Below the pieces are notes generated by a model. The model saw nothing but the letters and a program-made list of their open reading frames with translations. It was not told the DNA's origin and did no database searches. This document shows positions 32,271 through 42,549 of a stretch of DNA of 64,000 nt, in pieces (position 1 is the stretch's first letter; the number at the start of each line of letters is the position of its first letter). The stretch comes from Variovorax sp. WS11 (GTDB lineage Bacteria; Pseudomonadota; Gammaproteobacteria; Burkholderiales; Burkholderiaceae_C). A program made the translations under genes and the position numbers. The stretch covers positions 496,001 to 560,000 of the forward strand of contig NZ_JAAGOW010000001.1 in assembly GCF_010499245.1 (NCBI RefSeq), given 5' to 3'.

Positions 32271-33419
32271 TCATCGCTCCTGGGCGGTGGAAGGGGCGGG
32301 TTTCTTGCGCGCCGGGTGCAGCACCACGGTGCGCCGCTGCGCCATGCGCTGGGCGGCGTTGGTACGGTCCCTCACGTCGCCGGCCAGTTGGCCGCAGGCC
32401 GCGTCGATGTCGTCGCCGCGGGTCTTGCGCACCGTGGTCACGATGCCGGCTTCGCTCAGGAGCTTGGCGAAGGCGAGCACGCGCGGCTGCGGCGAGCGCA
32501 ACAGTCCGGAGGCCGGGAAGGGGTTGAAGGGGATGAGGTTGAACTTGCAGGAGATGCCCTGCGAGCGCACCAGCTCGACCAGCTGGCGTGCATGTTCGGG
32601 CTGGTCGTTCACGCCGTCGAGCATGCAGTACTCGAAGGTGATGAAGTCGCGCGGCGCATGCGCCAGGTAGCGCTGACAGGCCTCCAGCAGCTCGACCAGG
32701 GGGTATTTGCGGTTGAGCGGCACCAGGTCGTCGCGCAGCGCATCGTTGGGCGCATGCAGCGACACGGCCAGCGCCACCGGGCAATCGGCGCCGAGCCGGT
32801 CGATCATGGGCACCACGCCGGAGGTCGACACCGTCACCCGCCGGCGCGACAGCCCGTAGGCGTTGTCGTCGAGCATGGTGCGCAGGGCCGGCACCAGCGC
32901 TGCATAGTTCTGCAGCGGCTCGCCCATGCCCATCATCACGACGTTGGAGATCACGCGTTCGTCGCGCTTGAGGTGCTTGCGCAGGAAGTGCTCGGCGAAC
33001 CACAGCTGGGCCACGATCTCGCCGGTGCTCAGGTTGCGGCTGAAGCCCTGGTGGCCGGTGGAGCAGAAGCGGCAGCCCACGGCACAGCCGGCCTGCGAGG
33101 ACACGCATAGCGTGCCGCGGTCGTCCTCGGGGATGAACACGGCCTCGACCGCATTGCCGTCGCCGACGTCGAACAGCCACTTGATGGTGCCGTCGGCCGA
33201 TTCCTGCTGCGTGAGGACCGGCAGGGCCTCGACGCGCGCGCTGCCCGCGAGCTTTTCGCGCAGCGACTTCGCGAGGTCGGTCATCTGCGCGAAGTCGCTC
33301 GCGCCGCGCTGGTGGATCCAGCGGAAGAGCTGGGTGGCGCGGAAGCGCTTCTCGCCGAGCTTTTCGCAGAACGCGGCCAGCCCCTCGAGATCGAAGTCGA
33401 GCAGGTTGGCCGTGGTCAT
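32271..33419 (-). CDS. rlmN: Dual-specificity rRNA/tRNA C2-adenine methyltransferase RlmN
   Basis: 382 aa. Radical-SAM enzyme forming m2A2503 in 23S rRNA and m2A37 in tRNA. The CxxxCxxC cluster is [15 protein letters not shown], preceded by CVSSQ; the catalytic C-terminal Cys is in [17 protein letters not shown] sequence. All needed cysteines are present. It opens the conserved rlmN-pilW-rodZ-ispG-hisS-yfgM-bamB-der run and follows ndk by 21 bases. Confidence 0.96.
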   Translation of the reverse strand: MTTANLLDFDLEGLAAFCEKLGEKRFRATQLFRWIHQRGASDFAQMTDLAKSLREKLAGSARVEALPVLTQQESADGTIKWLFDVGDGNAVEAVFIPEDDRGTLCVSSQAGCAVGCRFCSTGHQGFSRNLSTGEIVAQLWFAEHFLRKHLKRDERVISNVVMMGMGEPLQNYAALVPALRTMLDDNAYGLSRRRVTVSTSGVVPMIDRLGADCPVALAVSLHAPNDALRDDLVPLNRKYPLVELLEACQRYLAHAPRDFITFEYCMLDGVNDQPEHARQLVELVRSQGISCKFNLIPFNPFPASGLLRSPQPRVLAFAKLLSEAGIVTTVRKTRGDDIDAACGQLAGDVRDRTNAAQRMAQRRTVVLHPARKKPAPSTAQER

Positions 33420-33440
33420 TGCGCGGGGGAAGGCTCCGCC

Positions 33441-33860
<420 letters not shown>

Positions 33861-33900
33861 TGAAGTGCTTTCTTGAGTGCTTGGATTTCGATGAGTTCCG

Positions 33901-35781
33901 TCAAGCCGCAGCGACACGCTGCGCTCCCTTGACAAAGCCTCTGATTTTAACCGGCGCGGCCATCACCGCCCGTGACGGGCGGGTGAACAAGCCGCAGCCG
34001 ATCGCGGATTCAGCGGCCGCGGCGGCGACCGCCGCCTTGCCCGCCGCCCTGCCCGCCGCCTTGCCCGCCGAAGTTGCCGCCGGAGGCCTCCCCCCGCCAC
34101 CGCGCCGCGGGCCGGAGCGCTGCTCCTTGCGCTGGCGCGAGAAGTCGGCACCGATGTAACCCAGCGAGGTCTTCATCGGATCGGGCTGGTTGCCGCCGCC
34201 GCCGCCCGGCGCCCGGTCGTCGCGCTTGCCGCCCTGGCGGTTACCGCGTCCCTGGCCCTGGCCCTGCCCCCGTTGCCCTTGCGGCATGCCGCCGTTGCCG
34301 CCGCGGCCACGGGCACCCGGCCCGCTGGTCAGCGGATTCGGGATCGGCGGCTCGCGGCCCTCGGCCTGCGCGCCGCCGCCGCCGCCGCCGTTGCGGTTGC
34401 CGCGGCGCTTGCGGTTCCGGTTGTTGCGGCCGCCGCCTTCCTGGCCAACGTTCTTTGGGCCAGGGCCGCGCGCGGGACGCTCGGCACCCACCGCCTGGAA
34501 CAGCGCGCGGATGTCGCGCTCGTCCAGCTCCATCCAGGCGCCGCGCTTGAGCCCGCGCGGCAGCACCATGGCGCCGTAGCGGATGCGGATCAGGCGGCTG
34601 ACCGCATGGCCCACCGATTCGAAGAGGCGGCGCACCTCGCGGTTGCGGCCTTCGGAGATGGTGACGCGGTACCAGCAGTTCGAGCCTTCGCCGCCACCGT
34701 CCTCGATGGTGCCGAAATGCGCCATGCCGTCGTCGAGGCGCACGCCTTCGAGCAGGCGCTGCTTCTCGTCGTTGCTCAGCGCGCCCAGCACCCGGACCGC
34801 GTACTCGCGTTCCAGGCCGAAGCGCGGATGCATCAGCTGGTTGGCCAGCTCGCCCGAGCTGGTGAAGAGCAGCAGGCCCTCGGTGTTGAGGTCGAGGCGC
34901 CCGACCGACTGCCACTTGCCCTGCGGGAGGCGCGGCAGCTTGCGGAACACGGTGGGACGGTTCTGCGGATCGTCGTGCGTGACGACCTCGCCGACCGGCT
35001 TGTGATAGGCGATCACGCGCGCCGGCGGCGGCGCGATGCGGTAGCGGATCGGCTTGCCGTTGAGCTTGACCTGGTCGCCGAACTGGATGCGCTGGCCGAT
35101 GTGGGCCGGCTCGTTGTTGACCGAGATGCGGCCCTGGAGGATGAGCTGCTCCATCTCCAGCCGCGAGCCCAGCCCGGCCTGCGCCAGCACCTTGTGCAGC
35201 TTGGGCGAGTCGGCTTCGGGCAGCAGCACGCGCTTGAGCGGGGGCACTTCCGGGCTGTCCTCGTCGGCGTCGAACTGGCCGGAGACGACGTCGACGAAAC
35301 GGATCGGCTCGGGCGGCGGCGCGTTGCGCTGCTCGCGCTCGGCGGCACGACGGGCGCGGTCGAGGTCGTCTTCCTCCTCGTCCGGCTCTTCCTCTTCGTC
35401 CTCTTCGTCCTCTTCGTCCTCTTCGCGCTCTTCTTCCTCTGATTGGGCGACCACCGGCGCCTGGGCCTCGGTCGGCTCGACCGGTGCGACCGGTTCAATC
35501 GGTGCCGGTGCAACGGGCGCGGCCGGCACCTCGGCAGTCTCGACCACTGCCTCGGGCGTCGCGGCATCCTCGACCGCCACCTCAGGCGCCGCGGCCTCCT
35601 CGGTCACCGCCTCCGGTGCCGGGTCGGCCGGCTTGCTGCGGCGCGGCCGGCGCTTGCGCGGCGCCTCGCCCGCGGGCTGCGCGCTGTCTTCGGTCGGCTG
35701 CGCGGGCAAGGCCGCCGCCTCTTCTTCGGACACGGGTGCGGCCGGCAGCATCGCTGCGTCTTCAGGATGGGATGGGCTCAT
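33901..35781 (-). CDS. rluB: 23S rRNA pseudouridine synthase RluB with frameshifted C-terminal tail
   Basis: 626 aa as read. Residues 1-190 are an Ala/Pro- then Glu/Asp-rich extension; an S4 domain follows ([20 protein letters not shown]), then the synthase domain with catalytic Asp in GRLDLNTEG and the [14 protein letters not shown] segment. A Gly/Asn/Arg-rich tail follows, as usual in Burkholderiales, but after GGGGRPP it changes to Ala-rich sequence and runs to 33903. One extra G in the G6 tract (C-run at 34090-34095) would give a [15 protein letters not shown] ending stopping at 34010-34012. It may be a sequencing error or a real frameshift; the enzyme domain is unaffected. ATG overlaps the scpB stop. 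Confidence 0.92.
   Translation of the reverse strand: MSPSHPEDAAMLPAAPVSEEEAAALPAQPTEDSAQPAGEAPRKRRPRRSKPADPAPEAVTEEAAAPEVAVEDAATPEAVVETAEVPAAPVAPAPIEPVAPVEPTEAQAPVVAQSEEEEREEDEEDEEDEEEEPDEEEDDLDRARRAAEREQRNAPPPEPIRFVDVVSGQFDADEDSPEVPPLKRVLLPEADSPKLHKVLAQAGLGSRLEMEQLILQGRISVNNEPAHIGQRIQFGDQVKLNGKPIRYRIAPPPARVIAYHKPVGEVVTHDDPQNRPTVFRKLPRLPQGKWQSVGRLDLNTEGLLLFTSSGELANQLMHPRFGLEREYAVRVLGALSNDEKQRLLEGVRLDDGMAHFGTIEDGGGEGSNCWYRVTISEGRNREVRRLFESVGHAVSRLIRIRYGAMVLPRGLKRGAWMELDERDIRALFQAVGAERPARGPGPKNVGQEGGGRNNRNRKRRGNRNGGGGGGAQAEGREPPIPNPLTSGPGARGRGGNGGMPQGQRGQGQGQGRGNRQGGKRDDRAPGGGGGNQPDPMKTSLGYIGADFSRQRKEQRSGPRRGGGGRPPAATSAGKAAGRAAGKAAVAAAAAESAIGCGLFTRPSRAVMAAPVKIRGFVKGAQRVAAA
33966..33982 (-). 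promoter_or_regulatory. Hairpin downstream of the expected rluB stop
   Basis: CCGCCCG and CGGGCGG pair perfectly around TGA. It lies 28 bases after the stop codon that the corrected rluB frame would use, where a transcription-end or RNA-stabilising hairpin is expected. No U-tract follows. As read, the rluB frame runs through it. Confidence 0.45.
35392..35427 (-). repeat. 9-bp tandem repeat in rluB coding for an Asp/Glu run
   Basis: On the + strand CTCTTCGTC occurs three times in a row, with a fourth copy ending GCG. On the coding strand it encodes EDE units within a long acidic stretch. The unit keeps frame. Confidence 0.85.
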
Positions 35782-36677
35782 GGTCGGGTTCCGGAACGAA
35801 CAGCGGGGGTGTCTTCCTCGTCGGCCTCGACGTCGGGTGTGGGGGTGAACGAGGATTGGAGCTCGGGCTCCGGCTCGGGCTCGGGGTCGGCGGCCACGAC
35901 TTTCGCGGCGTCGTCGAGCTCGGGTTCGGGAGGCGCTTCGGGGAGGCGGGAATCCTGGGCTTCAGGCTCCGCCTGGGCTTCGGGCTCTGCCGGGGATTCA
36001 GCCTCCGCCTGGGGTGCAGGCTCGTCAGCAGGCTCGGGGACCGGCTCCGCCGAGGCCTCGGGCTCAGGCCCTGCTTCATCGACCGCAGGCGCAGGCTCGT
36101 CGATCGGCAGGCCGGGCTGCCGGTCGGCGGCCGCCGCCAGGGCATTGACCAATCCGGCCTGCTGGGCCGGCGTCTCGATCACCGGCAGCTGGTCGAGCGA
36201 CTCCAGGCCGAGATCGTCGAGGAACTGGCGGGTGGTCGCATAGAGCGCCGGACGGCCCACGGTCTCGCGGTGGCCGATCACCTCGACCCAGTTGCGGTCT
36301 TCGAGCTGCTTCAGGATCAAGGAGTTGATGGTGACGCCACGGATGTCTTCCATGTCGCCGCGGGTGACTGGCTGACGGTAAGCGATGATCGCCAGCGTCT
36401 CGAGCGCGGCGCGCGTGTAGCGCGGCGGCTTTTCGGGGTGCAGGCGATCGAGGTGGTCGCGCAGCTCGGGTCGGCTCTGGAAGCGCCAGCCGTTGGCCAC
36501 GCTCACGAGTTCCAGGCCGCGCTGCGACCAGTCTTCCTGCAGTTCGTGCAAAAGCGTCTTGATCGTGTCGGCGCCCAGCTCGTCGTCGAACAGCACGCGC
36601 AGTTCGCGCACCGGCAGGGGCTGGGTCGAACAGATCAAGGCGGTTTCGAGAATGCGCTTGGCATCCGCCGTATTCAT
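35778..36677 (-). CDS. scpB: Chromosome-segregation protein ScpB
   Basis: 299 aa from ATG 36677 ([17 protein letters not shown]). Two winged-helix domains fill about residues 1-180, with the [20 protein letters not shown] and [11 protein letters not shown] segments of the family. ScpB joins SMC and the kleisin ScpA in condensing chromosomes. A Pro/Glu/Asp-rich tail of about 100 residues follows. It overlaps the rluB start by four bases. Confidence 0.94.
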   Translation of the reverse strand: MNTADAKRILETALICSTQPLPVRELRVLFDDELGADTIKTLLHELQEDWSQRGLELVSVANGWRFQSRPELRDHLDRLHPEKPPRYTRAALETLAIIAYRQPVTRGDMEDIRGVTINSLILKQLEDRNWVEVIGHRETVGRPALYATTRQFLDDLGLESLDQLPVIETPAQQAGLVNALAAAADRQPGLPIDEPAPAVDEAGPEPEASAEPVPEPADEPAPQAEAESPAEPEAQAEPEAQDSRLPEAPPEPELDDAAKVVAADPEPEPEPELQSSFTPTPDVEADEEDTPAVRSGTRP

Positions 36678-36806
36678 GGTTCGCGGTATCCGGGAAAAGG
36701 CGCCTTGCAGACGCTTGTTTTTCAGAAGGATGGAAGAAGGCGCTGCCGGCACTCGGGCGATGGACAGCGAAGCCGGCATCGGTCGCCGGCGCGGCCCTCG
36801 GGGCCG

Positions 36807-37832
36807 TCAGGCGCGATTGTAATCCAGCCCCCAGGCCTGCATAGCCTGTACCAGATCGGGCGGCGGGGCGGCCAGGAACTTCATGGGCGCGCCCGTGACG
36901 GGGTGCACGAAGGCGAGCCTGAAGGCATGCAGGGCCTGCCGCTCCAGGCCCGCCGCAGCGGCCCCGCCGTAGAGCGCGTCACCCACCAGCGGATGGCCGA
37001 TGGAGGCCATGTGCACGCGGATCTGGTGGGTGCGCCCGGTCTCCAGCGTGCAGCGCACCGTACAACCCTGCTCGTTGCTGTCCAGCGACTCGATCAGCGT
37101 GCGCGCGGGCTTGCCCGGGTGCCGCTCGAGGTCGACCGCGGCCATGCGCAGCCGGTTGCGGGGGTCGCGCCCGATCGCGGCGTCGACGTGGCGCGCGGCG
37201 GCGCCCTGCCAGCCGCGATGCGCGAGCGCGAGGTACTGGCGCTTGACGTCGCGCGCAGCGATCAGCGCCACCAGCGCATCCATCGCGGCGCGGCTGCGCG
37301 CCACCACCATCAGGCCGCTGGTGTCGCGGTCCAGCCGGTGCACGATGCCCGCGCGAGGCAGCAGCGCGGCCCGCGGGTCCAGCGCCAGCAGGCCATTGAG
37401 CAGCGTGCCGCTCCAGTGGCCCGGCGCGGGGTGGACCACCAGGCCCGCCGGCTTGTCGATGATGCGCAGGTGCTCGTCCTCGTGCACCACCGTGATCGGC
37501 ATAGGCTCGGGCTTGAAGGCCTGGCTCTGTGGCGTGGGTCGCAGCTCGATGCTGCCGATCTCGCCGGCATGGACTGTGGCGGCGGCCTTGGTCAGCACGC
37601 GGTGCTGGAGCTCGACCGCGCCGGCCTCGATCAGCTGCTGCAGGTAGCTGCGCGAGAATTCGGGCACCAGCGCGGCCAGCGCGCGGTCCAGCCGCTGCCC
37701 GTGCTGCGCCTCGTGAATGAGGAAGCTGCGGGTCTCGCTGGGCTCATGGGGCTCGGCGCCCTCGTCGTGCTCGACCCCGTCCGGAAGTTCGCCCAGGGGG
37801 GTGGCCGATATAATTGAAGGCACTGTTTTCAC
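36807..37832 (-). CDS. rluD: 23S rRNA pseudouridine synthase RluD
   Basis: 341 aa from GTG 37832. S4 domain (QRLDRALAALVPEFSRSYLQQLI) and RluA-type synthase domain with catalytic Asp in HRLDRDTSG; also GRTHQIRVHMASIGHPLVGD. Makes pseudouridines 1911, 1915 and 1917 in helix 69. The first residues hold a divergent promoter for bamD; only 14 bases separate the two start codons. Confidence 0.94.
   Translation of the reverse strand: MKTVPSIISATPLGELPDGVEHDEGAEPHEPSETRSFLIHEAQHGQRLDRALAALVPEFSRSYLQQLIEAGAVELQHRVLTKAAATVHAGEIGSIELRPTPQSQAFKPEPMPITVVHEDEHLRIIDKPAGLVVHPAPGHWSGTLLNGLLALDPRAALLPRAGIVHRLDRDTSGLMVVARSRAAMDALVALIAARDVKRQYLALAHRGWQGAAARHVDAAIGRDPRNRLRMAAVDLERHPGKPARTLIESLDSNEQGCTVRCTLETGRTHQIRVHMASIGHPLVGDALYGGAAAAGLERQALHAFRLAFVHPVTGAPMKFLAAPPPDLVQAMQAWGLDYNRA
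37809..37814 (+). promoter_or_regulatory. TATAAT -10 box for bamD
   Basis: A perfect sigma-70 -10 box 33 bases before the bamD ATG, inside the start of rluD. The -35 is poor (TTCGCC near 37788, 15-base spacing). Confidence 0.5.
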
Positions 37833-37846
37833 GAAAGCCTGATGTA

Positions 37847-38656
37847 ATGCGTCGCGTCAAATTATCGGTTGTCCCCGCCTGGCTGGCCTTGTGCTCGGCC
37901 GCATGGCTGATGGCCGGCTGCTCGTCGACCTCGGTCGACAAGACCGCGAACTGGAGTCCCAATCGCATCTACTCCGAAGCCAAGGAAGAAGCGAGCTCCG
38001 GTGCCTACGACAAGGCCGTGCCCCTGTTCGAGAAGCTCGAAGGCCGCGCCGCCGGCACCCCGCTCGCCCAGCAGGCGCAGCTGGACAAGGCCTTTGCCCA
38101 ATACAAGTCCGGCGAGAAGGCGGCCGCCATCTCGACCCTCGACCGCTTCATGAAGCTGCACCCGGCCAGCCCGGCGATGGACTACGCGATCTACCTCAAG
38201 GGCGTGATCAACTTCAACGATGACCTCGGCATGTTCGGCTGGCTGACGCGCCAGGATCTGTCGGAGCGCGACCAGAAGGCGGCCAAGGAATCCTTCGAGT
38301 CCTTCAAGGAGCTGGTCAATCGCTTCCCGGAGTCGCGCTACACGCCCGATGCGCGCCAGCGCATGAACTACATCGTGAACTCGCTGGCCCAGTACGAGGT
38401 GCACGTGGCGCGCTACTACTACACGCGCGGCGCCTACCTGGCGGCCATCAACCGCGCGCAGCTCGCGCTGGCGGACTACCGCGAGGTGCCGGCGCTCGAA
38501 GAGGCGCTCTACATCATGGTCCAGTCCTACGATGCGCTCGGCATGACCGACCTGCGCGACGACGCGAAGCGCGTGCTGACCACCAACTACCCGAAGAGCG
38601 AATACCTGACGCGCGGCTTCCGTGGCAAGGACGACCCCTGGTGGAAGCTCTGGTAA
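37847..38656 (+). CDS. bamD: Outer-membrane assembly lipoprotein BamD
   Basis: 269 aa. Signal peptide with lipobox LMAGC-S (about residue 25) and five TPR-like helix pairs, such as SSGAYDKAVPLFEKLEGRA and the YYYTRGAYLAAINRAQ segment. Essential part of the BAM machine with BamA. Start at 37847 is preferred over an upstream in-frame TTG. Followed by a strong terminator. Confidence 0.95.
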   Translation: MRRVKLSVVPAWLALCSAAWLMAGCSSTSVDKTANWSPNRIYSEAKEEASSGAYDKAVPLFEKLEGRAAGTPLAQQAQLDKAFAQYKSGEKAAAISTLDRFMKLHPASPAMDYAIYLKGVINFNDDLGMFGWLTRQDLSERDQKAAKESFESFKELVNRFPESRYTPDARQRMNYIVNSLAQYEVHVARYYYTRGAYLAAINRAQLALADYREVPALEEALYIMVQSYDALGMTDLRDDAKRVLTTNYPKSEYLTRGFRGKDDPWWKLW

Positions 38657-38663
38657 CGCAACG

Positions 38664-38695
38664 AAAAAAAGGCCCGATCCGGGCCTTTTTTTATT
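38664..38695. terminator. Strong bidirectional intrinsic terminator
   Basis: AAAAAGGCCCG and CGGGCCTTTTT pair around ATC, with A- and T-runs on either side. It serves both bamD and the converging dinG gene, whose stop adjoins it. Confidence 0.93.
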
Positions 38696-40774
38696 TCAGC
38701 GCGTGAGTTCGAGCAGCGCGGCCTCGAAGGCGCCCTCGTCCTCCAGCCGCCGCATCGGCGGCAAGGCGGCCAGCAGCCGGCGCCCGTAGCCCATGGTCGC
38801 GAGCCGGGTGTCGCAGATCGCCAGCACGCCGCGGTCGGTCTCGCGCCGGATCAGCCGGCCGGCACCCTGCTTGAGCGACACCGCCGCCTCCGGCAGCGAG
38901 TAGTCGCCGAAGGCGCTGCGGCCCTGCGATTCGAGGCGCTGCGAGCGCGCCTCGACCAGCGGATCGTTGGGCGGCGGAAAGGGCAGCTTGTCGATCACCA
39001 CCAGCTGCAGGGCGTCGCCGGGCGCATCGAAGCCCTCCCAGAACGAGGCCGAGGCCACCAGCACGCAGCCCGCGCGCCCGTGGGCTGCCCCCTCGCGGAA
39101 GCGCTCCATCAGCACCCGCTTGGGCAGCTCGCCCTGCACCAGCACCTCGGGCCTGCGCGCGGCGTCCATGGGCTCGAAGTGCTGGCGGATGGCGTCGCCG
39201 ATGGTGCGCAGCGCGCGCAGCGTGGTCGTCAGCACCAGCGTTCGCCCGCCCAGCACGGCCGCACCCTGCGCGGCGAGCCGGGCGACCTGCGCGCTGTGCG
39301 CCGGGTCGTTGGGCTTGGGAAAGGCGCGCGGGACGTAGAGCGCCGCCTGGCGCGCGTAGTCGAAGGGACTGTTCACGCGCAGCACCTCCGCGTCCTCGAG
39401 GCCGCAGGGCTCGGTGAACCAGCGCAGCTTCGGGTCGTCGCCCAGCGTGGCCGAGGTGAAGACCCAGGCGCGGCCCTGCTCCTGCGCGTCGCCCTGCCCG
39501 GTCTTGAGCACCCGTGTGCGCACCGCCTCGGCGATGTCGAGCGGCGACTCGACCAGCCGCATCTGCGTGCCCACGTCCACCCAGCGCACCGACTCCGGCG
39601 CGCAGGGCTTGGCGAAGCGCGCCGCACGCTCGGCGAACTGTTCGGCGCGCTCGTGCAGCCGCACGAAATCGGGCGAGAGCTCGCTGACCGTGTCCAGCCC
39701 GCGGGCCGCCTCGACGAAGGCGTGCTTCAGCGCGTCGAGCGCCTCCTGCCATGCATCGGCCGGGACGCCCTCCGGCGCCGTGCCGGCCCAGCGCAGCTTG
39801 GCCCCCGGCCATTGCTTGCCCACAGCCAGCCGCAGTTCCCGGGCGCCGCGCTCGGTCGCGGCGACCAGTTGCTGCCAGTCGACCAGGCCGCGCGCGTGCT
39901 GCAGGCCCGCCGCGAGCATGTCGCGCGCGAAGTCCAGCGCCTGCCCGCTGCCCAGCTGCACGCCGAGGAACTGCACGCCGGTCTCGTTGAGCTGGTGGGC
40001 CTCGTCGAAGACCACCACGCGCACGCTCGGCAGCAGCTCCGCCATGCCCGATTCGCGCACCGCCAGGTCGGCGAAGAACAGGTGGTGGTTGATGACCACC
40101 ACGTCGGCCGCCATGGCCTCTCGGCGGGCCAGGTTCACATGGCAGGGCTTGAACTGGGGGCACTGGGCGCCGAGGCAGTTCTCGCGGGTGGAAGTGACCA
40201 GCGGGATCAGCGGCGAGCGCTCATCCAGGCCCGGCAGCTCGGCCAGGTCGCCGGTGCGCGTGGCCTTGGACCACTGCTCGATCTTTGCCAGCGTGCGCAG
40301 GCTGCTGCGCTCGGGCAGGGAGGCGTCATGGCGCGCCTGGTCGAGCCGGTGCAGGCACAGGTAGCTGGCGCGGCCCTTGAGCAGCGCGGTGCGCAACGGC
40401 AGGCCCAGCGCCTCGACAAGCCGCGGCAGGTCGCGGCCGAAGAGCTGGTCCTGCAGGGTCTTGGTGGCGGTCGACAGCAGCACCCGCTCCCCGCTCAGCA
40501 GCGCAGGCACCAGGTAGGAGAAGGTCTTGCCGACGCCGGTGCCGGCCTCCACCACCAGCACGCCGCCCTGGTCGATGGCGCGGGCCACGGCCAGTGCCAT
40601 CTGGGTCTGGCCCTCGCGTTCGCGAAACTGCTCGGCGGCCTGCGAGAGCACGCCGTCCTGGGCGAAGGCGGCCTGGACTTCGGCCGCCAGGTGGCCGCTT
40701 TCCCGCGGCGCGCGGCCGGGCTCGACGGATGCAGCGTCCGCCTCGAAGTCCTCGGGCCAGTCGACGATGGACAT
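38696..40774 (-). CDS. dinG: ATP-dependent DNA helicase, DinG/YoaA family
   Basis: 692 aa. XPD-like superfamily 2 helicase. Walker A VEAGTGVGKT, DEAH box VVFDEAHQL, motif VI QGAGRLIRRETDRG. Four cysteines between motifs I and II (SYLCLHRLD, ENCLGAQCPQFKPCHV) fit an iron-sulfur cluster. It unwinds DNA in repair. Its start overlaps the previous stop by one base (TGATG). DinG versus YoaA is not decided by eye. Confidence 0.93.
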   Translation of the reverse strand: MSIVDWPEDFEADAASVEPGRAPRESGHLAAEVQAAFAQDGVLSQAAEQFREREGQTQMALAVARAIDQGGVLVVEAGTGVGKTFSYLVPALLSGERVLLSTATKTLQDQLFGRDLPRLVEALGLPLRTALLKGRASYLCLHRLDQARHDASLPERSSLRTLAKIEQWSKATRTGDLAELPGLDERSPLIPLVTSTRENCLGAQCPQFKPCHVNLARREAMAADVVVINHHLFFADLAVRESGMAELLPSVRVVVFDEAHQLNETGVQFLGVQLGSGQALDFARDMLAAGLQHARGLVDWQQLVAATERGARELRLAVGKQWPGAKLRWAGTAPEGVPADAWQEALDALKHAFVEAARGLDTVSELSPDFVRLHERAEQFAERAARFAKPCAPESVRWVDVGTQMRLVESPLDIAEAVRTRVLKTGQGDAQEQGRAWVFTSATLGDDPKLRWFTEPCGLEDAEVLRVNSPFDYARQAALYVPRAFPKPNDPAHSAQVARLAAQGAAVLGGRTLVLTTTLRALRTIGDAIRQHFEPMDAARRPEVLVQGELPKRVLMERFREGAAHGRAGCVLVASASFWEGFDAPGDALQLVVIDKLPFPPPNDPLVEARSQRLESQGRSAFGDYSLPEAAVSLKQGAGRLIRRETDRGVLAICDTRLATMGYGRRLLAALPPMRRLEDEGAFEAALLELTR

Positions 40775-40980
40775 CAGGCGGGCTCTTGGGGGTCGAGCAG
40801 GCACTCCAGCCGCACGATGCGGTCGCGCAGGGCCAGGCGCTTCTTCTTCAGCCGGCGCAGCAGCAGCTCGTCGCGTGGCTCGATGACTTCGGCCAGCCGG
40901 TCGATGGTGGCATCCAGGTCAGCATGCTCGATGCGCAGTTCGATCAGCTGGCGGGAGAAGGAATGGAGATTGGAGTCCAA
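40774..40980 (-). CDS. YdcH/DUF465-like small protein
   Basis: 68 aa from TTG 40980. The core LIELRIEHADLDATIDRL...LRRLKKKRLALRDRIVRLE is a helical hairpin like YdcH/DUF465 proteins. The frame is open farther up to ATG 41070, but that would collide with the divergent phosphatase start and its promoter, so a shorter form is preferred; no site is convincing. Coupled to dinG. Function unknown. Confidence 0.7.
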   Translation of the reverse strand: MDSNLHSFSRQLIELRIEHADLDATIDRLAEVIEPRDELLLRRLKKKRLALRDRIVRLECLLDPQEPA

Positions 40981-41033
40981 GGGATGACGCAAAGACGTGA
41001 CGGAGTGCTCTCCGGCTTCGCTCGGGTTGACTC

Positions 41034-41039
41034 GATAAT
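41034..41039 (+). promoter_or_regulatory. Possible -10 box for the phosphatase gene
   Basis: GATAAT lies 30 bases before the phosphatase ATG in the divergent gap; no good -35 is visible. Confidence 0.3.
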
Positions 41040-41068
41040 GTACGTCCTCGTTCCACTCGCCAGACCCC

Positions 41069-41893
41069 ATGCAGGACTTCGCCGACGCAGCCGCGCCCCA
41101 GACCCGAGGCTTTCGACTCGCAGCCGCCACCGGCCTTCACAAAGGGGACCGTCCCTACCAGCAGGACCAGGTTTTGGTAATGAACCACCCGCGCGCGGCG
41201 GGCTGCGTGCTCGGCGTGGTCGCCGACGGCATGGGTGGGCGCAGCGGCGGACGCAAGGCCTCCGACCAGGTGCTGATGACGGCACGCCAGCTGTTCGCGC
41301 GCTACAAGCCGGGACGTGACGAGGGGGTGCATGTGCTGCGCCAGCTGCTGGAGGACGCCAACACCGTCATCAAGCTCACCGCGCTGTCCAGCGAACAGGA
41401 GCCGCACAGCACCCTGGCCGCCTTCTTGATGAACCCCGATGGCGACTGTGCCTGGATCCACGCCGGCGACTCGCGCATCTACCACTTCCGGCGCGGTCAG
41501 CTGGTCAAGCGCACCAAGGACCATTCCTACGTCCAGGCGCTGGTGGACCGCGGCGAGATCAGCGAGGAGGAGGCCAACTTCCACCCGCAGAGCAACATCC
41601 TGCTCGGCTGCCTGGGCATGAAGTCCACCCCGCCGCCCGTCGACATCCATTTCGTCCCCAAGCTGGAGCCCGACGATCTCCTGATGGCCTGCAGCGACGG
41701 GCTGTGGCACTACTTCAAGCCCGAGGAAATGGGCCGGGTGCTGGCTGAGCAGCCGCCGCGCGTCGCCGCGGAGCTGCTGGTGTCGGAGGCGCGCCGGCGG
41801 GCGCGCGGGACCGGCGACAACATCTCGCTGGCCATCCTCAAGCTGGAAGCCCTGCCCGAGCCGCAAGAGGTGGAAGAGCCGAACGCGGCCTGA
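41069..41893 (+). CDS. PP2C-family serine/threonine phosphatase
   Basis: 274 aa. All metal-binding motifs are present: RPYQQDQ near residue 30, VADGMGGRSGG, HAGDSRIYHF, CSDGLW and GDNISLAIL. It is the short bacterial type that reverses Hanks-type kinase phosphorylation; no such kinase is in the window. Cytoplasmic. The ATG at 41069 is set by the start of homology. It converges on the coiled-coil gene. Confidence 0.93.
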   Translation: MQDFADAAAPQTRGFRLAAATGLHKGDRPYQQDQVLVMNHPRAAGCVLGVVADGMGGRSGGRKASDQVLMTARQLFARYKPGRDEGVHVLRQLLEDANTVIKLTALSSEQEPHSTLAAFLMNPDGDCAWIHAGDSRIYHFRRGQLVKRTKDHSYVQALVDRGEISEEEANFHPQSNILLGCLGMKSTPPPVDIHFVPKLEPDDLLMACSDGLWHYFKPEEMGRVLAEQPPRVAAELLVSEARRRARGTGDNISLAILKLEALPEPQEVEEPNAA

Positions 41894-41904
41894 GCCAGGC
41901 CTCT

Positions 41905-42549
41905 TCAGGGCGGGGTCGGCAGCGGCGCCGAGCGCGGCTTGGTGTTCTCGGCGTTGCGCCGCTCGCGTTCGGCGCGATGCTTTTCCGCCTTCTCCAGCTT
42001 GCGCTCGTGGGCCTCGCGATTGGCAGGCGCCTCGGCGCGCCGGTTCGCGGCCTTGGTCTGCTCCTCGGCATGGGCTCGCTGCTTCTCTTCGAACTGGCGC
42101 TGCTTCTCGGCGGCCTCGGAGGCCATGCGGGCGCGATCCTGGGCATGGTCGGCGGAGCGCTGCTCGCGTTCCTGCTGCGACTTCTGCGCCTTTTCCTGCT
42201 CCGCCGGGGTGTCCTGCGGGCGCGGACCCGCCTTCTTCTGCTCGAGCCTGTCGAGCTCGGCCGCGCCGCGGCGCTTGCGCTCGATGTCGTTCATCGCCGC
42301 CTCCTGGCGCTTGATGTTCTCGGTGCCAGCGCGGCGGCGGCGGCGGCTTTCTTCCAGGCAGCCCTCGACCGCAAACTTCTGGTAGCAGGCGGCCTGCTCG
42401 GTGGCGAAGCGCTCCTCGATCACCTTGCGCTCCTGCGCCAGGCGCGCGCGCTCGGCCTCGAAATCCATGGTGCCGGTGGTGGCGGTGCTCTGCGCCCACA
42501 GCGGCGCGGCGCCGAGGCCGATCAACAGGCAGACAAACAGTTTCTTCAT
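41905..42549 (-). CDS. Secreted coiled-coil protein coupled to zapE
   Basis: 214 aa. Signal peptide (1-20, PLWAQ-S), then nearly all charged helix rich in Glu, Arg, Lys and Ala. An early pair of cysteines in ACYQKFAVEGCLEESRRRRR recurs, as I recall, in secreted proteins of other Burkholderiales. No known function. The ATG overlaps the zapE stop by four bases, so the two are translated together. Confidence 0.8.
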   Translation of the reverse strand: MKKLFVCLLIGLGAAPLWAQSTATTGTMDFEAERARLAQERKVIEERFATEQAACYQKFAVEGCLEESRRRRRAGTENIKRQEAAMNDIERKRRGAAELDRLEQKKAGPRPQDTPAEQEKAQKSQQEREQRSADHAQDRARMASEAAEKQRQFEEKQRAHAEEQTKAANRRAEAPANREAHERKLEKAEKHRAERERRNAENTKPRSAPLPTPP

